Source: Telmatactis stephensoni (taxonomy: Eukaryota; Cnidaria; Anthozoa; Actiniaria; Isophelliidae). From it: DNA of 64,000 nucleotides. Positions 1 through 10,483 of this stretch are shown piece after piece (position 1 is the first letter of the stretch; every line of letters starts with the position of its first letter). The notes under the pieces were generated by a model, which was not told the DNA's origin, did not search any database, and saw nothing but the letters and a program-made list of their open reading frames with translations. The position numbers were made by a program, and so were the translations under genes. Location of the stretch: positions 48,501-112,500 of the forward strand of contig JALIZF010001435.1 of assembly GCA_029948255.1 (NCBI GenBank), read 5' to 3'.

Positions 1-1599
1 TAAAAACAGCTCTAATGATGAAAAATTTTCTTTCCATGGTTTTCCAAGCAAAAAAGTACTATTAAGGTGAGGATTTTATGGAAATGTTTTGCCTGTTTCG
101 TCTAGTCATCGACGCCCATATTGCAATTTACCACGCTTTACGAGCCTTTCCCTCTAATAATTTTTGGATGTTTCTTTCCAAAGGTTTGGGTAACAAGAAT
201 AAAAAGGGACGTAAGAAAGGATTTTAAGGTTACAAAATATACAAAAGTGTGTTCAGCCCATTTTCTTGATGAAGATTATATCGATAATGAAAGCAAAACA
301 AGAAGACTCAAGAAAGGAGCTATTCCCTCCGTGTTTAGTTGGACAAAGAAAAGTCAAACGTCCACTGCCGAAAGATCACTTCCAGAAAAACGAAGAAAAA
401 TCGAAGAACACAATGCACTCATGGAAGCAGAACTCACAGAGACAGCCTCTGAAGGCGAAGGCCCTTATGAAACAAGCGAAAACCCGAGTCTATTGTCTAG
501 GTCATCACAGACAAGTATCGAGCTCCCTTGCAACCACAAGTTTTCATTAAATGTTCTAAGAGAGCTTGCAGACACCAAAGAAAAGGAAGCGAAATATATG
601 AAGCATTACACTGGTTTCTCTAGCTTTGAAAAATTTCGTGCTGTTCTGAATTTTGTTGTTCCTGACGGAAATCGAAGGAATATTATTTACTGGAAATCAA
701 GAGCTGGGAAAGGAAAAGCAATAGATACTTCTATTCTATTTGACTCTGACAGAGAATCTCAAAGTGAAAGTGATCCTGAAAATGAGTTAGATTCTTCATC
801 AGGAAGAAATCATTTGCTCTTGGTAGAGGATGAATTCTTTTTAACAATGATGAAACTCAGGTTGGGTTTGACAAACTTGGATTTGGCTATCAGATTCAAA
901 ATTTCAGAGGCAACAGTGACAAACATTCTAATTACCTGGATTAATTTCCTGTATGTACGCCTGGGCACTCTTAAAGTTTGGCCTCACAGAAGGGTTATAT
1001 TACATGAAATGCCAAAAACCTTCAAGGAAGACCACCCAAATACCATTATTATTATAGACTGTACAGAGCTTAAGATCCAATGTCCAAGTTCCTTGGTGGT
1101 ACAATCACAAAGCTATTCCAACTATAAATCTACAAACACCTTGAAATCTTTAGTTGGAGTGGACTCTAAAGGGGGATTTATGTTTGTGTCACAACTCTAC
1201 ACTGGTGCAATCTCCGATAAGCAGATTGTCACAAGATGTGGATTCCTAGATTTGCTTGCTAGAAAAAAAGATGAAAAAGAAATAAATGATGGTGACAGCA
1301 TAATGGCTGACAAAGGTTTTGACATTGAAGATGACTTACAAAAAATAGGACTTTGTCTGAATATCCCACCATTCTTGCAAGAAAAGCCACAGTTTGATGA
1401 GAGAGAAGTTATTCGAACCCAGACTGTTGCTAAGCACAGAATTCACGTGGAGCGAGCAATTGGTAAAGTAAGGCGCTTTCTCATTTTCAATAGCAAGCTT
1501 CCAATCAGTTCTATGGGAACCATAAACCAAATATGGACAGTTTGTTGCTTGATGTCAAACTTCATGGATCCTATTTTAGCTGATGAAGATGACCAGTGA
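1..1599 (+). CDS. THAP-domain DDE_Tnp_4 transposase, 5' partial
   Basis: Transposase of an ISL2EU-like DNA transposon. A first-exon piece at 1-66 has the THAP core FSFHGFP and ends at a donor AG|GTGAGG. The main exon runs to the TGA at 1597-1599. It begins with the rest of the THAP zinc finger (a C-x2-H pair in VCSAHF, then AIPSVF), followed by an acidic linker, a helix-turn-helix near 845-960 and a DDE_Tnp_4 catalytic core near 1045-1560. All three catalytic positions are visible: D in IIDCTE, D in MADKGFD and E in HVERAIGK. The reading frame across the first splice is uncertain. The acceptor at 196-197 keeps frame but drops the conserved THAP tryptophan, while the acceptor at 182-183 keeps the Trp but shifts frame, so a small indel in the A-run near 50 is possible. 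The upstream end lies outside the window. It converges on the SWIM-YqaJ gene downstream. Confidence 0.85.
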
Positions 1600-2050
1600 C
1601 TATGAGTTCTGAAACTCACAGGTATCTTGAATACCATAAGTGTACAAACTTGAACTTTTATTGAAATGAAATGCTGTAACTCAAATACTTGGAGACAATT
1701 TTGTAATGGGATACTGACAGAATATGTCAAACCCATTTGGCTTAGAACTAATACATCAACATCTCACAGAATGCTTGCACTGCATTCACTGGAAATCCTC
1801 TATAATAAAAATAATGTGAAAAATAGCATATGGATATAATCAATAATAACAGAATATGAAAATCAAAAAATGCTAGATAAAATCAAAATATACTAAGAAA
1901 ATCTAAAGTCTAATAAAATTCTAAAATTCTATCCTATAATCATCCTACAAAATATACCTAAGTCCTAATAATATAATCTCACATCTCCAAGCTAGGGGAG
2001 AATGCATACTACACACAAGTTCATTTGAAAATAGTATAAAAGTTCATTAT
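1600..2050. other. AT-rich spacer between convergent transposon genes
   Basis: No open frame or RNA gene is visible. The stretch holds the 3' ends of the THAP transposase (plus) and the YqaJ gene (minus). It includes several AATAAA-like motifs usable in either direction, for example near 1,804-1,812. Confidence 0.4.
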
Positions 2051-3914
2051 TTAAAAGTACTTTCTCTTAAGGTATGAAACAGCATGGTTAAAATATAGAG
2101 ATCTGAGTATTGGAAGTAGTTTGTCATTCCAGTATTGGGGGTCAAAGAAAATTCGTTGCACTGAAAGGGTGTTTGACCCAGAAAGGTAAACTGCAAAATC
2201 GCACCAGTTTAGCCCACTAAGTGCCATTTGGCCTTGTACTTGAGCATAGTAACCTTGGGGATGTTCCTTTTTCAGTGCTGGTGACCCATCCACCATGTTT
2301 AGTGGAAAACTGGACTGTTTACATGCATCTTCTATTGTCATATTTCTGTATGTAAAAGGGCATTTAATTTCTAGTAATCCAAATTTGCTTGCACATGTGG
2401 GATCAAATACTTTACCATCTGGTGTGGCACCCAAATAAGGAATAGCAGGCTGTACAATGAGACCACTGTCATACACTGTAAAATGCTTGTGCAGATTTTT
2501 TTGCATTTTCCTAGCATACTTTGAACGGACAATACCCTCATTCCTTTTCCCATGTGAAACAGCTTCACTTTTTGATAAATCTTTATGTTCAAAAAGTGAG
2601 TTCAGAAATTTCTCTGAGGGTTGTTGTTTTCGGTTGATGATTCTACCAAAATTTGAAGCTGTTAGGCGTAGCTTTCTAACTTCAAACCACTTAGGGTTTT
2701 GTGCCTGGGAAATAGTGTTTTTTTCTAGATTCCATGCACTGCCTTGGTCCAATGAGATTGCCTTTATAAGTGGATCAGACAGCAAGTCTTGTGATATGTC
2801 AGTTGGTTTAAACACTGGCAGAGGAACTTTAGGAAATGGCAAAATGTCTTGCTGTGGTTGCACCTCTATACAGTTATCTGGTCTGCAAAACTTAATTTTA
2901 ATATGTCTTCCCTAAGGTCAGTGAGCTGGTGTGCTACAGTTGAACCAAGAGGAACATTTCCAAAAAACTGTATTAATTGACTCTGAGAACTCTTGGTCAG
3001 CTAGCAAGTATGAAAATGGAGCTTGTTTCTTTTCACTGCTTAGAAAGTTGCACATACCCATCACTGACTCTCTTTCCCACCCCTTAATTCTAAGGCTGAC
3101 ATCCCTAGCATCATAAAGCTTACAAGTAACTGGATCCAGATTTCTTTTCCTACTGCTTTCAACTCCTGATTTCACAAACGTACATTTCATAAGTGGGTCA
3201 GGGTTAATTGACTCTCCTCTTGGCTTGGCCATTCCTGGGCAATACTAGTGCATGTTAGGTCAGCTGGAATGCCTTTTATCCCTAACAAACTCCAGTGATT
3301 TAACAAGTACAACAATGCAAAGACATGGTTACAGTGACCACCAACTCTAAAGTAAAAGAAAAAAATGAATTAAATAGGTTCGAAGGTTTTATTTTTCACT
3401 AATTAAAAATACTGTCATTATACTATATAATATAACAAATATATACATAGATATATGTGATATATATATATTATATATATTATTTGCAACTAGAAGGAGA
3501 AAAACAGAAAATAAAATGTCAAAATTAAGTATTAGTCGTGTACATTTAGTGTAGATAGATTATATCAGAATAGAAATAAACAAAACATGGATATAAAATA
3601 TTGAAAAATGATATTAAAAACATACCCCGCTTTACAGGAACAGTTTGCCTCAATTACTTCAGCTGCATGGTCCTTATTTATAAGCGTGACACAAGGCTTG
3701 TGTGGGGCTTCAGACTTTTTTTGACTTCTGTAGCACGAAGCTCTAACGCGAAATCCGTCATCTTCTTTCGTTTATGCAGATAATTCTCTGTAAAAAATTT
3801 GTAAACCTTTTTGACCGATTTCCTTTTTTCCACACTTCTCCAATGTTTAGCAATTGTAATTGCCTGACATTTTGGCACTCCTTCAAGACTTTGGTGCAAA
3901 AATTCGTCATCCAC
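2051..3914 (-). pseudogene. SWIM zinc-finger and YqaJ-nuclease protein of an ISL2EU-like transposon, frameshifted
   Basis: Second gene of the transposon, read right to left. An N-terminal exon (about 3,914-3,626) reaches half of a SWIM finger (CSCKAG) and a donor GG|GTATGT. After a 279-bp intron, the acceptor at 3,347-3,348 restores the other half, GGHCNHVFALLYLL, giving a complete CxC...CxH SWIM motif. The C-terminal 270 residues (2,863-2,051) form a YqaJ/lambda-exonuclease-like nuclease with GKRNE, LGATPDG, LLEIKCPF and YYAQVQGQM, the expected acidic, ExK and Gln active-site positions. The frame is broken at about 3,690 and 3,235, in the T-run near 2,955, and near 2,895, so this copy is probably dead, or the assembly carries indels. 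YqaJ proteins occur beside THAP/DDE transposases in ISL2EU elements (family knowledge). Their exact role in transposition is not known to me. Confidence 0.75.
3420..3600. repeat. AT-rich simple sequence inside the SWIM intron
   Basis: Runs of TATATA and ATATATTAT at 3,420-3,485 with no coding signal. The tract lies within the intron of the SWIM-YqaJ gene. Confidence 0.5.
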
Positions 3915-4181
3915 AGGACGAAAACAAAGTTAGCACGATGTTACTGCGGCTTTCAATACCATTTTTTGCTCTATTTTGCCCAGAATAACACAAAATTGTT
4001 CAATACTGATGGCACGAAAGACATAGGGTTTGCAACCAAGATAGTGCATTTAGCTTTAGCCGAAGCGTGCACAGTCAAATTTCGTACTCGTAGTCGTCTT
4101 TTGTGCTGTGTGTTTTCGGTTTGAAAGTAGAGTATGTGAAGACAAGGCGTATTGTTTTTTTTTTTTTTTCTTTTGTTATAG

Positions 4182-6429
4182 GCACAAGGAATACACCAAG
4201 ATGAGGATGTACCACCAAACAGACCATTTTTTAAGGGGCGCACCAATTCAGTTACCTCCAATAGCACTTCCACGTGTTCCACCAGTTCAATTACCTCAGC
4301 AACAAGTCCAGTTACTTCAAACACTTTCCCCGCAAATGCAAGCGCTTTATCAGAAGTTGATAAGACGGTAAGAATAGATTTTTTCATAATTCATTTCATT
4401 TTATTTGTAACAATCCAGGATTGTAGTTCTCTAGTAGTTCAGTATTCTTATCTAAGTAATACGGTTTTTCATGACAAAAACTCTCTAAATCATTTACATG
4501 AACGTCGAAGATCATCCCGCACCTGACCAGGGTTTCAATTTTTACATGTGCGATCAGTTATAACCCTACCTTGATGAAAAAGTTGCTTTCTACTATGGCA
4601 AAAGAGACCATAACTCCAATAGAGGGAAGAAGCTTATTAATGAGAAATCTATTATTCCGGAACAAAGAAATGTATTCTGAGTAGTAATTTATAAATTCTA
4701 GAAAGTGGCCACTTTCTACTTTGTGCAACAAAGTTTTGCAACCTACAACATCGATTTTTGTTACAATTGCGTGACGAGTTGCGCGCGAGACGATTCCAAT
4801 TGGAGCAACATCGCTTTACAACTTGCAATGCAACAATGTTGCACGACAAGTTACACGATTTTGCTGTTTGTATTACCGCACCTTTATCGATCGTGAAGAG
4901 TTTGAATGTTTTCATAGCCTGCTTACAGGCTCTCAAAGGGGAGGGGGTGGGGGAAAGGGGAAAGGGGAAGGGAGCTGGGGAGGAGGGGAGGAGGGGAGGG
5001 GACTGGGGAGGAGGGAAAGGAAGGGAGAGCCTGCACGAACGCTATTGTTTCAAAAATATTCTCCGTTCGCCCACGAACGGAGGCATCTGATTGGCTGAGG
5101 GAACTGAACCGTGACTTTGCGGTTAGAACTAGTAGAATTTCAGTAAACAATCATGGCGTAGTTGGATGACTTGATACAAGATGTTCTTACAGATTTAAAC
5201 TTTAAAAATGGCTCTTCGATAAGCTTAAAACGAGGACAGAAAGAGGCAGCGAAAGCCTTACTTCAAACTGCTTTATACTCGTCCCTCGTTTGGATTTGGT
5301 GAACTTCTCGGACAGAGTACTTTTCTCGGCATGGGACTCTGTTCCGGAGTTGATACAGTTGTTGGCAGTTGTCTCTTGCTACGTGGCTGATCTCTTTTAG
5401 TCAACGATTTTTTCACAAATAAATACAAGGAATGGAGACTTCTGATCTTTCTCCCGCACGCGTTACAAACTCTCTCGGAGAGTGTCGATGATTTGGGGCA
5501 GCAGATATTAACGACATCTTCGCATAACAAAGCCGTAGAACAACACCACGGCTTCAAATTTTCCGTTGAAATGTATGATGCCTTACTTGAGTTCCCGAAC
5601 TGGACTTTAAATGTGCATTTACATGAACGACATTTATCTTTAAATTCTTCGTTTGTCGAGCGTATAATTTTCTTAGGGGTTGTGTTCATATTACTATCTC
5701 TAGCCGTCGTTAATTTTAGCGCAAAATATATTGCACGTGCATGGGCAATATCGGTGAACTGTCAAAATTTTGACAGTGTTTACCTTGATCCTGATTGGCT
5801 TAGATTGACCTTTATTAGCCTGCCACGCAATCAAGCACAAGGGGGCGTATATTTTTGAAACAATAGCGTTCGTGCAGGCTCTCCCTTCCTTTCCCTCCTC
5901 CCCAGTCCCCTCCCCTCCTCCCCTCCTCCCCTCCTCCCCTCCTCCCCAGCGCCCTTCCTTTTTCCCCTTTCCCCTTTCCCCCTCCCCCTCCCCTTTAAGA
6001 GCCTGTAAGCAGGCTAATGTTTTCAAATTGTTGGTTACTATTTATGGTCACAGCACAGCGCCTCCCATCCAACTCTATTACTTATACCAGTGTGAAAACC
6101 CTTGTATAGCGACCAACAATAACAAACTTCCCGAGTTGGATTTGTGATTTGAGGTTTTCTGATAAAATCGGCCTTAATTTACCTAAACTCCAACCCTTTC
6201 ACTTGATTGGTTGATGAAACTTTTGCATTGCAGGTCGTGTTACAAGGATTTTCGCAATGAAACTTCGTTGAGAGTAATAGTGAACGTTTTTTTCTAGCTT
6301 AGCATACGAGAAAAGATTTTACATCAGTTGAAGACGATGAAAGATTTACAAGAATGTGGTGTAATGTCCAGAGAAGAGTTTGAGTCTGAAAGAGACAAAC
6401 TCTTGCAGCAACTAAAAAATCTGAAGTAA
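4182..6429 (+). CDS. Two 3' exons of an unrecognised gene with a SHOCT-like C-terminus
   Basis: Exon a, 4,182-4,367, is 62 codons. It follows a long T-rich tract ending in TATAG and ends at ACG|GTAAGA. It encodes a Ser/Thr-rich segment starting AQGIHQDEDVPP. Exon b, 6,298-6,429, follows the acceptor TTTCTAG and ends in TAA. Both junctions are phase 0, so the frame is kept. Exon b encodes a short charged helical hairpin (ILHQLKTMKDLQECGVMSRE, then EEFESERDKLLQQLKNLK). It matches the pattern of SHOCT modules, two helices around a turn of the type G-[IV]-[ML]-[ST]-x-E-E-F. Upstream exons were not found. The 1.9-kb intron contains the element at 4,915-6,016. Function is unknown; it could be a host gene or part of another transposon. 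Confidence 0.5.
4915..6016. mobile_element. Non-autonomous DUF6589-family DNA transposon, 1,102 bp, with 9-bp target duplication
   Basis: The ends are perfect inverted repeats TAGCCTGCTTACAGGCTC (4,915) and its complement (ending 6,016). The arms stay inverted for about 150 bp through G-rich sequence (GGGGAGGGG tracts, GGGGACTGGGGAGGAGG, then GAGCCTGCACGAACGC) to CAAAAATAT. Each terminus is itself a small hairpin (GCCTG-CTTA-CAGGC). The 9-bp direct repeat ATGTTTTCA flanks it at 4,906-4,914 and 6,017-6,025. The interior codes on the minus strand for a zinc-finger N-terminus like that of the DUF6589 gene at 22,847, which is preceded by a similar G-rich tract. The shared finger and shared G-rich motif support an internal-deletion relation (inference). 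Confidence 0.85.
5273..5689 (-). CDS. Truncated zinc-finger N-terminus of a DUF6589-type transposon protein
   Basis: An ATG-started frame of 138 residues inside the 1,102-bp element. It has CRSCKCTFKVQFGN near residues 21-34 and, after a long loop, ERVCNACGRKIRSLHSLY near residues 72-90. This is a paired CxxC arrangement recalling ZAD-like fingers. A basic Ser/Pro/Thr tail follows, with a TPEQSP motif. The same layout is seen at the start of the 453-residue protein at 22,847 (YCRFCKISLLIKFGN, VVCNTCARKIRLLQS, STPETRRSP). The downstream domain is absent, so on its own this could only bind DNA or protein. Whether it is expressed cannot be told. Confidence 0.6.
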   Translation of the reverse strand: MNTTPKKIIRSTNEEFKDKCRSCKCTFKVQFGNSSKASYISTENLKPWCCSTALLCEDVVNICCPKSSTLSERVCNACGRKIRSLHSLYLFVKKSLTKRDQPRSKRQLPTTVSTPEQSPMPRKVLCPRSSPNPNEGRV

Positions 6430-6593
6430 ATTTAATAGATAGTTATCATGGATGACGTTTCTGTTCAACTCATTATTCAACATCATGACCGTTAAGGATA
6501 GCTATTATATTTTCTATTGTTCATTGTACGGTAGCCCACAAGGGATGACCTCAACAGTCCCCATCCAAAATTATTGTATTATATCATGCCCAC

Positions 6594-8559
6594 TCAAACA
6601 TACTCGCAGTGGCGAATAAATTGCAAAATATCAGTATCTGATATTTGCATAAAGGTCTCCAAAACCATTGCTTCCGGGTCTGGACATGTTTGCCATACAA
6701 CATCATTAGACCTTATCCACGCCTTTGCCTTGGAGAACATCATTTCACATGGCATGAGATGGGGACTGTAAGGGGGAAGGAATAGTATCACAGCTCCAGT
6801 TGCAGTTATTGCATCAATCACTTCTTGACAATGGTGAATTGCAGCATTATCTAAATAAAGGAGAGTACGTATTTGATTTGACTATTTATTCATTACTCCG
6901 CTAACCATCAGTGAAATGTTCGTTATGTAGAGCGATAACACTAAAACCGTGAAACAAGTACTAACTAAAAAGTACAAATAGTACTAATGAAACAATAGAA
7001 AACAAAGGGTTTTGCTACTATTTACCTCTATTTAGTTACTAAGTTATTTCACGGTTTAAGTGTTATCGCTCTATAGTATGACTCACCCATAATAACCACA
7101 GAACGAGGGTTTATGCCGTTAAAAGGTAGCAGACAAGGACCAAGATAGTTCTGTACGAAATGTAGAAATCGCTCACGGTTAGTGGTTCCACGATACAACG
7201 CAAGATCTAGAAACCCTCCAGTCCAAACTATAGGAATAGCGGTTATCCTTGGGGACCAATTACATCGTACTCTTTGTACCTCGGCACGGTAACCCCTTAA
7301 AGTATAACCATGCGTTCTTGATATCCTTCGGTCCTGTAAAAGTAGACTGTTTAAAGATACGCCGCCATCAAATAAGCGCGGCACCGAAAAGCGTCGTTTT
7401 TAGCCCCGTTAAAAGGATGTTTTACAAAATATCTCGTAAACGAGAATGGTGACCCCCACTTTTTATTGCACGTATTAACTTAGAAGACCATAGAGTGTCT
7501 ACATGCGAAATATGAAAAAAACAACATCTGGAATGCATATATTTATCAAAATATAGCCGAAAGGCCGATTTCAGAACAACTTTCCGGGAGCACAGGTAGT
7601 TCAATAATACAGTTACAGGCATTGGTACAATATTGCTTTAACCTGATTAACGTCTTAGCTTGCCAACTGTATTTAAGACTACCTGGTGCAGCTTTTTCAA
7701 AATACGTAATATTTGCATGAAAAAGCGTTATTTTTACTCGACTTCCGGTTACGGCCATAGCTAACATCAACACTGTTATTTGTCATATTTTGAGGTGGTG
7801 TAGCACGAAAACGCGCGAGAATGGTGATATTGCATATTTAAGATGTCTATATTACAAGGAAGGACCGTACAAAGTTTGAAGAAGTAGACATTTCTCCTTC
7901 AAACAAATAAACAAAAACAAGCCAACTTGTTTTGTCATTTTATAGCTTGCGGGAATTTTCGAGCAATGTAAAACAGTCAAGTCACACTTACGAATCCACT
8001 TTCATCAAGAAAGACAAACATTTCAGGCTCTAACTGCACTACGTTGGTTATAAACTGCATTCTTAGGAGCTCGCTTTGTTGTGAAGCTATAATCTTCAGC
8101 TAGTTTAAGAAAATAAAAGCAAAGCAAGTTGGAATATTTTTTTGTATGTGAATGGTGATTAATTACATAAAACAACAACAAGCATGGGAATTCAGAAATT
8201 CTCACCTTTTTTCTCGTAACACCATTCCTTGTCAAGTAAGAGTGTATTGTAGAATATGCATACAGGTTACCGTGTACCTGGCTTATTTCTCTTGCAATCT
8301 CTGATAACTCTTGGTCAGGGTTTTTCAAAATTGCCTCCATCATAACGAGCTGCTCATCGTCACTGAAACTGACGGAGTCTATTGGGCGACCTATCTGTAA
8401 CGGTTTTACATCTGATGTATCCAAATATGTTCCTGAAATTCGCTCAACAGAACTTTCTGATATGCCAAGGGACTGGCTAACTTCTTTTACTGTTTGGCCT
8501 AACAATATTCGCTGCCAAATAATTCGCAAGCGTAGATCCTCACTCAACGGACGAGGCAT
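6594..8559 (-). CDS. Tc1/IS630-like transposase, four exons, 321 residues, DD34E intact
   Basis: Exon 1 is 8,559-8,206 (ATG in a CGTC-rich context, donor AAG|GTGAGA). Exon 2 is 8,099-7,992 (36 codons, donor TTC|GTAAGT). Exon 3 is 7,333-7,087 (acceptor TTTACAG, donor ATGG|GTGAGT). Exon 4 is 6,850-6,594 (acceptor ATTTAG, stop TGA). All phases join, giving about 321 residues, close to the usual Tc1 length. The N-terminus holds a paired-like HTH (GQTVKEVSQSLGISESSVER) and a GRP linker. The DDE_3 core follows: first Asp in FLDESGF, second in VIMDNAAIHH, third acidic residue Glu in PHLMPCEMMF. Exactly 34 residues lie between the second and third. There is no stop or frameshift, so the gene may be recently active or co-opted. 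Inverted repeats of the parent element were not found. Confidence 0.85.
6928..7073. mobile_element. 142-bp mariner-type MITE in the transposase intron, family member 1
   Basis: Inverted ends GAGCGATAACACT and AGTGTTATCGCTC are flanked by TA on both sides (6,928-6,929 and 7,072-7,073). The arms extend to CCGTGAAAC/GTTTCACGG-like sequence about 26 bp long. It lies in intron 3 of the Tc1-like gene, 14 bp from the donor. A related 144-bp copy occurs at 55,166-55,309. Confidence 0.8.
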
Positions 8560-8622
8560 AATCGTCTCATTCACTATTGCGAATTATAATTCGATAATTT
8601 GTGCGAGCTTTTACCCACAATC

Positions 8623-8952
8623 CTACTCGGTCTCAGATTCAGATCCAGATTCAGATTCAGATTTCAGACCGTCTACGTTTTTTGTAACAGGTATATCTAT
8701 TGGTGTGAAAGCTGGTAGTGGTATTCTAGGGAATGCTGGAATATTGTCTTGTGCCTGCAATAGCAAATAGTGATCTGGTATGTTTACTATGAATGTAAGT
8801 TTATCTTCTATCAAGTCTGTGAGTTGGTGGTCTACAGTTGAGCCAAGAGGGACATTTCCAAAAACTGTATTTGTTGACTCTGTGAATTCTTGGTCAGTAA
8901 GCAAATATGAGAATGGAGACTGTTTTTGTGCCCACCTACAATTGGGTGTCAT
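8623..8952 (-). pseudogene. Fragment of a second SWIM-YqaJ element
   Basis: On the minus strand it reads SPFSYLLTDQEFTESTNTVF and then PAFPRIPLPAFTPIDIP. These match APFSYLLADQEFSESINTVF and the PFPKVPLPVFKPTDIS stretch of the copy at 2,051-3,914. The nuclease domain that should follow is missing. The frame instead runs into a (GATTCA)n-type hexanucleotide repeat at 8,636-8,668 that codes for a Ser-Glu tail. It sits directly upstream (minus sense) of the Tc1-like transposase, so it may be a truncated copy cut by that insertion. Confidence 0.65.
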
Positions 8953-9231
8953 TTTTTTGAATCATACTTTAAGAAAATGCCAGGAATTAGTAAGCTGTAC
9001 CACTTTAGATTTTCAAAAGAGTATCAAGGAGTAGTTTTCTGTCAAAAGCTTATAGATTCTCCTGAAATAGAATTCCAGTTATTAAAAGACCTTTCTATCA
9101 AACCACCAAATTGGCTTCCTCAAAGGATTATTCCGAAAAGTCTTGATAAAGAGAGAAGACAGTATTTGCAAAAAGAGATAAGAGAGTTCTGTTGGCCTGG
9201 TACTGAAGATATGGTAGCTCCTGCACCATGA
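8926..9231 (+). pseudogene. C-terminal fragment of a transposon-type protein, possibly DUF7869
   Basis: An open frame ends in TGA at 9,229-9,231 with LYHFRFSKEYQGVVFC, PPNWLPQRIIPKSLDKERR and EIREFCWPGTEDMVAP. The pattern resembles the C-terminal region of DUF7869 transposon proteins, but this is from memory and not secure. There is no clear start; an acceptor-like TTTAAG precedes the conserved part. It overlaps the end of the opposing YqaJ fragment and points toward the opposite-strand DUF7869 exon at 9,682-9,974. Confidence 0.4.
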
Positions 9232-9681
9232 CTCAAAGCAAGTACTGCAATTCCCTAATCAGTTATTTTTTTTATTGCCACTTAGAGGGAGGAACACAAT
9301 GCTTATTGTAATTCATGTACAAGCAAAAATAGTTCATTAAAACTCCTTGATAATCTGAAACATCGGATATTTGCATTAATCTTTATTCTAAAATGCTCAA
9401 TGGCGTGATAATTACGTCACATCGAGCACTTTTTAAGGATAATTTTGCTTTCAATCAAGAAAAATTGGATAGGCTACAGGTATTCTAATAAAGAATATAT
9501 CTTGTAAAATCTTTAGATGTAAAGATTGTTTTATTCAATTAAATTGTTTAAATAAGAAAATTTTGTTTTCATTTGTGTATATTAAAAAGCTTTATCAAGA
9601 TCCAACCCCCTCTCCCCCGAACCCTTCCATACAGCACTCAAAAGTTTTTGAGCTTTACTCACAGAGAACTTGCCAACTTAC
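9232..9681. other. AT-rich gap without a gene
   Basis: No open frame or paired inverted repeat was found here. It separates two convergent transposon fragments. Confidence 0.35.
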
Positions 9682-9974
9682 CAAATGACATTATTATTTT
9701 TGTTTTTCCCTGCACAGTTATCTGCATGAATCTGAACATCAGTCTCTCCTACCTTGTGTGATTTAAAAATCATGAACATAGCTAATAACTGTGTTGGCCC
9801 CTTTACCTGTGTCTACTGCCTCATCAATTAGATAATTAACTTGTCTAGGTATTCCCTCACAACATATACTGAACACGCCACATTTCTGTGGAGTTTTAAA
9901 AATTTGCCCAGGCTGTTGTGGATTAGAGGGAATATGAACCTGTTGGGCATAGTCGTATGAATAGTGTACAGTTC
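9682..9974 (-). pseudogene. DUF7869-type transposon exon with a frameshift
   Basis: An exon bounded by the acceptor TTTTCAAG (start 9,974) and a consensus donor TTG|GTAAGT (end 9,682). It reads GTVHYSYDYAQQVHIPSNPQ, then GIPRQVNYLIDEA, GKGANTVISYVHDF and, one frame over, VQIHADNCAGKNKNNNVIW. The ordered motifs IPRQVNYLIDE, GANTVIS and HADNC-G-KNKN are hallmarks of the DUF7869 family, a DDE-like domain in animal transposons. The single-base shift near 9,765 lies between HDF and the HADN motif, so the copy is probably inactive. Neighbouring exons were not identified. Confidence 0.7.
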
Positions 9975-10483
9975 CTTGAAAAGAAAATAATGGGAAAAAA
10001 TAAAGGTTATCTGAGAAGAGTTTCAGAACCAATATTAAAAATAAAGGTCTTTCATTCCTTTTAGTAGAAATAATTTTTCACAGGTTTAATGCAAGCGTTC
10101 TACTGAAATATTGTAATGTCTATATCTTTGTCTTTATTTTAATATCATTATCATCATTTGCTTTATTTTACATGTACAGTCACACCAGAACTATTACTGT
10201 CAGGTTTGCTTCAATAATCGGAGATTATCTAAATCAATTTATAATCAGCAAAATAGTCATAAAATACTAATAACAATTCCAATTCCGATTATAATTGCTT
10301 AACTTCACTTATCAATGCAATCAACTCAGTTAAAAGATCAAAAGAGGGCAATCGCTAGGCAGTCAAGTGGTTATATATTAACTAAAGGATCAACTTTCAA
10401 GAACGGTAACGCTATGATATATAATACTGTTTATATTTCATTGTTTCATGCTTTCAACAAATATAATAATGTACAAGAACTAT
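9975..10483. other. Gap without recognised features
   Basis: AT-rich, with only short open frames. Nothing supports a gene, repeat or RNA. Confidence 0.3.

Noticed and set aside
4915..5050. G-rich frames at the element arms (and their C-rich mirror at 5,870-6,000) as Pro/Gly-rich proteins
   Set aside because: They are translations of the G-rich terminal repeats and occur in every frame; no gene evidence.
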